This document shows, in pieces, positions 21,994 to 25,630 of a stretch of DNA of 25,630 nt. Where the stretch lies: the IMG/VR virus record IMGVR_UViG_3300033571_009498, positions 1 through 25,630 of that record; one strand, given 5' to 3'. This DNA is from a virus. The translations under genes and the position numbers were made by a program. Numbering within the stretch: the stretch's first letter is position 1; every line of letters starts with the position of its first letter. Below the pieces are notes generated by a model, which had not been told where the DNA came from, did not search any database, and saw only the letters and a program-made list of their open reading frames with translations.

Positions 21994-23666
21994 CGCTTTC
22001 GACAACAGAAATAACGAATACGGTAACGGTAACGGAAAACCCCGATTCCATCACTATCGTCGCGGACAACTTTACGCAAACGGGCGGAAGCGGAACAGTA
22101 ACGAGCGTTTCAGTCACAAGCGCAAACGGTGTTTCCGGAACGGTAGCAACGGCGACAACTACGCCAGTTATTACGCTGACGCTAGGCGCAATCACGCCTA
22201 CAACGGTCAACGGGCTAACTCTGACTGCATCGACCGGCACGGTAACAATCACGAACCTGAAGACGTTCGCGGTTACGAACACGATTACGCTTTCCGGAAC
22301 TGACGGAAGCACGTTGAACATTGGCGCAGGTGGAACACTTGGAAGCGCGGCATTCACCGCTGCCACTGCTTACCTTGCGGCGGCGAGCAATCTTTCCGAC
22401 TTGGCGAGCGCATCGACGGCACGCACAAACTTAGGGCTAGGAACGCTCGCAACGCAGAGCGGCACATTCAGCGGAACAAGCTCAGGGACGAATACCGGCG
22501 ACCAAACTAGCATCGTCGGAATAACGGGAACCTTTGCTCAATTCAACACGGCGGTTACTGACGCGAACCTTGCGAGGACAACGGGGACAAATTCATTTAC
22601 GGGATTCCAGACGCTTGATTCAGGAGCCATAATCGGAACGACCGATGCAACTGGCTATTTGGTTTTCAATCCCGGTGACGAGTCTGGATTTACAGTTAGC
22701 GTCGAATACGGGAGTCCTAAGACAGACTCTAGAACATGGTCCTTCCCTGACGCGGACGGTGTTTTTGTTGGAGAATCGACCGCCCAGGCATTAAGCAACA
22801 AGACAATCAGCGGTGCATCCAACACTATCACAAACGTGTCGCTCACAACCGGCGTCACTGGCACGATGCCCGTCGCCAATGGTGGCACCGGCGCGACTAC
22901 GCTCTCGGGGCTAGTGCTTGGCAATGGCACCTCGGCAATGACTGCCGTGACGACCAACGCCGCTCTTTATGCGGCCGTTACCGATATGTATGTCGATCAC
23001 ACCGTCGCAATCATGGATGAGGATTTTCTCGGCGGCACGAACGGCGACGGGCAGGCGGGCACGCACGGCGTCCGTTACGGCACGATCAGCGGATCAAACT
23101 CCATCGCCTACATTGCAGGTGGTGCCGACAACCCTGGACAGCTTCAGCTCTCGACCGGAGCTAGCTCAGGCAACGCTGGCAGCTTGTATTTTGGGGGATC
23201 AGGGCTTACCCCTTACATAATTGGTGCCAACCATTTTGAAGTCCGCATAACTTTCAAGCTCAACCAGACGACCGCGACCAAACTCCGAATCGGACTAATA
23301 AACGACTACGCCACAGTCACTCCAGGGCGCGGCGAGTATCTGCGATACGACACGTCGCTCGGGGACACCAATTTCATGTACGTCGTGAAAGATGGTGGCT
23401 CAGAAACAGCGACCTCGACCGGCATCGCGGCTGATACGAACTGGCACACCCTGCGCATCCGCACAATTACGCCGGGCAGCTACATCTACGGAATGAGCAT
23501 GAACACAAGCGGCGGGTCCTTTGGCGCGGAAACGCAGGTCACAAACACAAATAGCGTCGGAGGGGTCACGCGCTACATCGTCGGCATCATCGGAAACGCC
23601 GCCGTTGCGGCCTCGAAATCCTTCATCCTCGACGCCGTTAAAATGCGCTGGAAATGCGCCCGATGA
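21990..23666 (+). CDS. Mosaic tail fibre with lectin-like C-terminal domain, 558 residues
   Basis: The first 260 residues are Thr/Gly/Ser-rich beta repeats (SGTVTSVSVTSANGVSGTV). Collar-like motifs follow (LGLGTLATQSGT, SGTNTGDQT, TAQALSNKTISGASNTI). At about residues 290-300 stands the conserved fibre motif GTMPVANGGTGATT, a frequent recombination joint. The C-terminal 200 residues (DEDFLGGTNGDGQAGTHGVR, then NHFEVRITFKLNQTTATKLR and NWHTLRIRT) look like a concanavalin-like jelly roll that binds glycans. Codon use changes near 22850: GGC, GCC and ACC rise sharply against GGA, GCA and ACA before it. The tip is probably acquired from another phage. Confidence 0.75.
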   Translation: MTLSTTEITNTVTVTENPDSITIVADNFTQTGGSGTVTSVSVTSANGVSGTVATATTTPVITLTLGAITPTTVNGLTLTASTGTVTITNLKTFAVTNTITLSGTDGSTLNIGAGGTLGSAAFTAATAYLAAASNLSDLASASTARTNLGLGTLATQSGTFSGTSSGTNTGDQTSIVGITGTFAQFNTAVTDANLARTTGTNSFTGFQTLDSGAIIGTTDATGYLVFNPGDESGFTVSVEYGSPKTDSRTWSFPDADGVFVGESTAQALSNKTISGASNTITNVSLTTGVTGTMPVANGGTGATTLSGLVLGNGTSAMTAVTTNAALYAAVTDMYVDHTVAIMDEDFLGGTNGDGQAGTHGVRYGTISGSNSIAYIAGGADNPGQLQLSTGASSGNAGSLYFGGSGLTPYIIGANHFEVRITFKLNQTTATKLRIGLINDYATVTPGRGEYLRYDTSLGDTNFMYVVKDGGSETATSTGIAADTNWHTLRIRTITPGSYIYGMSMNTSGGSFGAETQVTNTNSVGGVTRYIVGIIGNAAVAASKSFILDAVKMRWKCAR

Positions 23667-23923
23667 CTATGGAACCTTCAATGCAAATTTTCGAGTGGCT
23701 GCACAAGCTCGGCGGCATCGGGTATGTCCTAATCGGCGGCGGCGGATTCTTGTTCACGTGGTATCTACGAAAGAACATTGAAGAACAAAGGGCGATGCGC
23801 GAGGAATTGCGGCATTTCAATCGCATTCTCCTCGGGATGCTGTTGAGCAAGAACAGCGAACCGAAAATGCAGGAACTTGCGGACTTCATTTTGGCGACAG
23901 AACAAAAACAGATTTCAAAATGA
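23663..23923 (+). CDS. Holin-like small membrane protein, 86 residues
   Basis: The start at 23663 overlaps the fibre stop as ATGA; an earlier in-frame ATG at 23654 is possible. Residues about 17-35 (GGIGYVLIGGGGFLFTWYL) are a single membrane span followed by RKN and a charged helical tail of about 45 residues. It begins the lysis cassette. It may be a class III-like holin or a single-span inner-membrane spanin partner. The positively charged stretch just after the span suggests a cytoplasmic C-terminus, which favours holin-like. It is coupled to the receiver gene downstream (ATGA at 23920). Confidence 0.6.
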   Translation: MTMEPSMQIFEWLHKLGGIGYVLIGGGGFLFTWYLRKNIEEQRAMREELRHFNRILLGMLLSKNSEPKMQELADFILATEQKQISK

Positions 23924-24354
23924 AAGCCTTAAACATCGAGGACAACGAGGACGAGCGGGACATCATGCTGTATAATTTGCGGCGACTTGGATTCGATTCC
24001 ATTGTTGAGCGGTCAACGCTGAAAGCAGCGATTCAGACGCTCACGGAGGCAAAGGAGCGCGGCGAGTGCTTTGATTTGATAACGCTGGATTTGAAACTTC
24101 AAGACTCGACTCCGGAAACGACCCTTGCGAGCCTGCCAATTATCGCATCGTTTGCGGCATCGGCACCGATTATGGTTGTGACCGGACATCCTTCAAGGCT
24201 CACAGAAAACGTGCGGAGCTACGCGCAGGGGTTGCTGCAGAAGCCATACAACTTCTACGACTTCACGAACGAGGTGAACGCAACGATGCGGAGCAAGAAA
24301 TACCGCCCGCTGTTTCCCGTCGCGCTGTTGATTCCACGGCTTAGACTCGCATGA
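23920..24354 (+). CDS. Stand-alone CheY-like response regulator receiver protein
   Basis: The 144-residue protein carries every receiver hallmark at canonical spacing: acidic pair E7 and D8 after the first strand (ALNIEDNEDE), phospho-acceptor D57 after the third (FDLITLDLKL), T88 (IMVVTGHPSR) and K108 before a Pro (LLQKPYNF). CheY has D12, D13, D57, T87 and K109. There is no DNA-binding or enzymatic output domain; the last 25 residues are basic and hydrophobic (RSKKYRPLFPVALLIPRLRL). A phosphorylated receiver normally acts by binding a partner. Both ends overlap lysis genes as ATGA, so it would be made with holin and endolysin. A host histidine kinase or phosphodonor could be its input; that part is inference. 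Confidence 0.85.
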   Translation: MKALNIEDNEDERDIMLYNLRRLGFDSIVERSTLKAAIQTLTEAKERGECFDLITLDLKLQDSTPETTLASLPIIASFAASAPIMVVTGHPSRLTENVRSYAQGLLQKPYNFYDFTNEVNATMRSKKYRPLFPVALLIPRLRLA

Positions 24355-24545
24355 CCTACCGCCGGATATGCTACTTTTTGTCGTCGTCTCTCACGGTTCT
24401 TTCGCAGCATCCGAACGCGCCAGCCGACGCATGGGAGATTGCAAAGCTCGTATCAGCCTGCATCGTCGGCGGACTGATTGCGCTTCGTGCGTTGGAATCA
24501 GTTCCGGATACAAAGCCGAAAACGGATTCACTTGATTTAAAATGA
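24351..24545 (+). CDS. Small membrane protein of the lysis cassette, 64 residues
   Basis: The protein starts MTYRRICYFLSSSLTVLSQH and has a hydrophobic N-terminus, possibly a signal-anchor at residues 6-18. A clearer membrane span lies at about 32-47 (KLVSACIVGGLIALRALE), followed by a polar tail. It lies between the receiver gene and a tiny lipoprotein gene, overlapping both. It could be a second holin, an antiholin or an inner-membrane spanin. Its short C-terminal part has too little coiled coil to span the periplasm, so holin or antiholin is preferred. Confidence 0.6.
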   Translation: MTYRRICYFLSSSLTVLSQHPNAPADAWEIAKLVSACIVGGLIALRALESVPDTKPKTDSLDLK

Positions 24546-24670
24546 AGCTGATTTTCATCCTACTAACTGCCGCTCTATCCGGATGCGTCACACGCGCCAC
24601 GATTCACGCTAGAACCTGCATTGTGACAGTCTCGCCAAGCGTGGAAATAAAGGCTACACCGCTGCCATGA
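24542..24670 (+). CDS. 42-residue lipoprotein, candidate o-spanin
   Basis: The gene is only 129 bases and overlaps both neighbours as ATGA. The peptide begins MKLIFILLTAALSGCVTRAT: a basic residue, a hydrophobic signal segment and a lipobox LSGC with the lipidated Cys at position 15. The mature part would be about 28 residues ending EIKATPLP. A tiny outer-membrane lipoprotein next to the endolysin is the typical form of an o-spanin (Rz1-like), which joins inner and outer membranes at the final lysis step in Gram-negative hosts. The usual Pro-rich mature region is poor here, and no clear i-spanin is visible. Confidence 0.65.
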   Translation: MKLIFILLTAALSGCVTRATIHARTCIVTVSPSVEIKATPLP

Positions 24671-25230
24671 ATACAGAACAAATCAAAGCCATTCAGAAAC
24701 GCATTGGAACGGAACCGGACGGATTCTGGGGACCAAAAAGCATTCGCGCCGTGCAGTCGCACCTTCGCGGAATGATGCCGGACAGCAACCCGTGGCCGGA
24801 CACTTCGCAAGAGGCTCTCACGAAGTTCTACGGGAAAGCAGGCGACGAGACGCGCCTTGTGAAGATGCCAGTTCCGGCAGGCGTAACGGTTCAATACGAC
24901 GGGCAGAACGTGACAACTATCCGATGCAACGAACGAGTCGCGGAAAGCCTTTCGCGCATTCTTGTCGCCGTCTCGAAAGTTGCACCGCTGATTCTTCGGG
25001 AGTATGCTGGCGTCTATAACAACCGACCGATGCGCGGCGGTTCTCTGCCGTCATTGCACGCCAGAGGCGCAGCGATAGACCTTGCACCGGAAACGAACGG
25101 GAATCACGCTGCATGGCCGATTGCGAGCGATATGCCGCTGGAAGTAATGGAGTGTTTTGCGCGTGAAGGATGGAAGTCTGCGGGAGCTTTTTGGGGTAGG
25201 GATTCCATGCATCACGAAGCAACGCGCTGA
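24667..25230 (+). CDS. Endolysin: peptidoglycan-binding domain plus M15 peptidase
   Basis: Residues about 3-35 (IKAIQKRIGTEPDGFWGPKS, then IRAVQSHL) form a PG_binding_1 repeat. Residues about 90-187 form an M15-type D,D- or L,D-peptidase with SLHARGAAIDLAP (H131 and D138 as zinc ligands) and DSMHHEA (H182, the third ligand of the MH.E motif). The general-base acid is probably the Glu in EGW or in HHE. Length of 187 residues is normal for two-domain phage M15 endolysins. There is no signal peptide, so release needs the holin. The domain order, binding module first, is less usual in Gram-negative phages, where it is often C-terminal, but it is well known. Confidence 0.9.
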   Translation: MNTEQIKAIQKRIGTEPDGFWGPKSIRAVQSHLRGMMPDSNPWPDTSQEALTKFYGKAGDETRLVKMPVPAGVTVQYDGQNVTTIRCNERVAESLSRILVAVSKVAPLILREYAGVYNNRPMRGGSLPSLHARGAAIDLAPETNGNHAAWPIASDMPLEVMECFAREGWKSAGAFWGRDSMHHEATR

Positions 25231-25275
25231 AATAATCCCGCGTTAAAGTCAATCCCCTTTTCGCAGTCTTTTTCG

Positions 25276-25294
25276 TCACTTTGTAAAAAAGTGA
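25276..25294. promoter_or_regulatory. Inverted repeat after the endolysin gene
   Basis: TCACTTT (25276-25282) and AAAGTGA (25288-25294) form a perfect 7-bp inverted repeat around GTAAA, in the gap behind the lysis genes. No long T run follows, so it is more like an operator than a terminator. A second hairpin, CGTCAGC (25339-25345) with GCTGGCG (25351-25357), one wobble pair, lies 27 bases before the next ATG. Confidence 0.35.
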
Positions 25295-25383
25295 AAATAG
25301 TTGTTGCGTGTTTTTTGCGGACCTGCTTTAGTCCAAACCGTCAGCACGACGCTGGCGAAAACAAAAACAGAACATCCGACAAA

Positions 25384-25491
25384 ATGAACGAACACAATAC
25401 AGACACACTCGAAGAACTGAACGCAATCCGTGAAGCCGAACTGGATTACGTTTACGAAGCGGAAATCTCAATCGAGGACGCGGACCTCTAA
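25384..25491 (+). CDS. Small acidic protein, 35 residues
   Basis: The ATG at 25384 opens MNEHNTDTLEELNAIREAEL, ending with an acidic tail (EAEISIEDADL). An upstream GTG-started extension to 25291 covers the hairpin leader and is Cys/Arg-rich, so it is rejected. The protein is almost all helical and strongly negative, like DNA-mimic or inhibitor peptides, but this is only composition. It stands alone after the lysis module, ahead of a folded leader, and may start a new transcription unit. Confidence 0.55.
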   Translation: MNEHNTDTLEELNAIREAELDYVYEAEISIEDADL

Positions 25492-25494
25492 CCA

Positions 25495-25539
25495 CTCACT
25501 TGTCGGTGAGCCGTCCCGAGAAATCGGGCGGCAACCGGC
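25495..25539 (+). ncRNA. Structured leader with possible pseudoknot
   Basis: P1: CTCAC (25495-25499) pairs GTGAG (25506-25510). P2: GCCG-T-CCCGA (25510-25519) pairs TCGGG-CGGC (25524-25532) around a GAAA tetraloop with one bulged T. The P1 loop bases GTCG (25502-25505) can pair CGGC (25536-25539) with one wobble, giving an H-type pseudoknot that encloses P2. The structure ends 13 bases before the next ATG, where it could shield or expose the translation start. A riboswitch, a protein-binding leader or a cis RNA element are all possible; no known class is claimed. Confidence 0.4.
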
Positions 25540-25552
25540 GAATAATAAGAAC

Positions 25553-25630
25553 ATGAAAACAGAAACAGAAACAGAAACAGACACAATCGACAGTCACTTC
25601 ACGCTCTGCGAAGCCGCGCCGGATTTGCTG
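25553..25630 (+). CDS. Partial gene running off the right end
   Basis: An ATG at 25553 opens 26 codons to the window edge, MKTETETETDTIDSHFTLCE and then AAPDLL. The first codons repeat ACAGAA (Thr-Glu) three to four times. The bases before the ATG (AATAATAAGAAC) give at most a weak ribosome site, and a folded leader lies just upstream. The remainder of the protein is outside the window, so nothing can be said about its function. Confidence 0.6.
   Translation, partial: MKTETETETDTIDSHFTLCEAAPDLL

Noticed and set aside
1-25630. Integrase, repressor or attachment site showing a temperate phage
   Set aside because: No tyrosine or serine recombinase motif, no CI-like protein and no core repeat could be seen; such genes may lie outside the window.

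Overview
This window is a stretch of a tailed dsDNA bacteriophage (or prophage) genome with long-tailed, siphovirus-like organisation. It is cut at both ends: a leftward gene runs off base 1 and a rightward gene runs off base 25630. The evidence is the order of recognisable modules: replication initiator, small and large terminase, portal, S49 protease, scaffold-like protein, P22-type coat protein, neck and tail tube genes, tape measure, fibres, lysis. No integrase, repressor, tRNA or rRNA gene is visible, so lifestyle is open. The host cannot be fixed from this sequence. A tiny lipoprotein in the lysis cassette (a candidate outer-membrane spanin) points to a Gram-negative host. Shine-Dalgarno sequences are strong at a few starts and weak or absent at many others.

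Layout. 1-995: four small leftward genes, unrecognised, probably an early operon. 996-1203: divergent control region with an imperfect palindrome. 1204-3286: rightward early genes: a small zinc-ribbon protein, a winged-helix replication protein whose own gene carries clustered GTCAA repeats and an AT-rich stretch (candidate lambda-O-like origin), and three small proteins, one starting inside a set of 21-bp phased repeats. 3287-3408: gap upstream of the small terminase gene, the usual place for a packaging site. 3409-9419: terminase genes plus inserted accessory genes: an HTH protein, a 28-residue membrane peptide, a metallophosphoesterase, an HExxH zincin, and an AT-rich gene with homing-endonuclease DNA-binding modules but no visible nuclease. 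9444-13763: gpW-like joiner, lambda-type portal, S49 protease, coiled-coil scaffold, P22-type coat protein, then a strong terminator. 13846-15330: neck, tail-end and tail-tube genes, closed by a second strong terminator. 15422-18547: chaperone-like protein, minor tail protein, tape measure. 18552-23666: tail tip and fibre genes, ending in a mosaic fibre with a lectin-like tip. 23663-25230: lysis cassette. 25231-25630: a hairpin-rich tail with a 35-residue acidic protein, a folded leader and the start of another gene.

Most genes overlap by ATGA or GTGA, so large parts are translationally coupled. The most unusual element is a stand-alone CheY-like receiver protein (23920-24354) with every canonical phosphorylation residue. 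It is coupled on both sides to lysis genes, as if lysis could read a host phosphorelay signal. Other points of interest are the candidate origin inside the replication gene, the 21-bp phased repeats, the coupled 28-residue membrane peptide, the mobile homing-type gene between short direct repeats, the composition switch inside the fibre gene, and a possible pseudoknot in front of the last gene.
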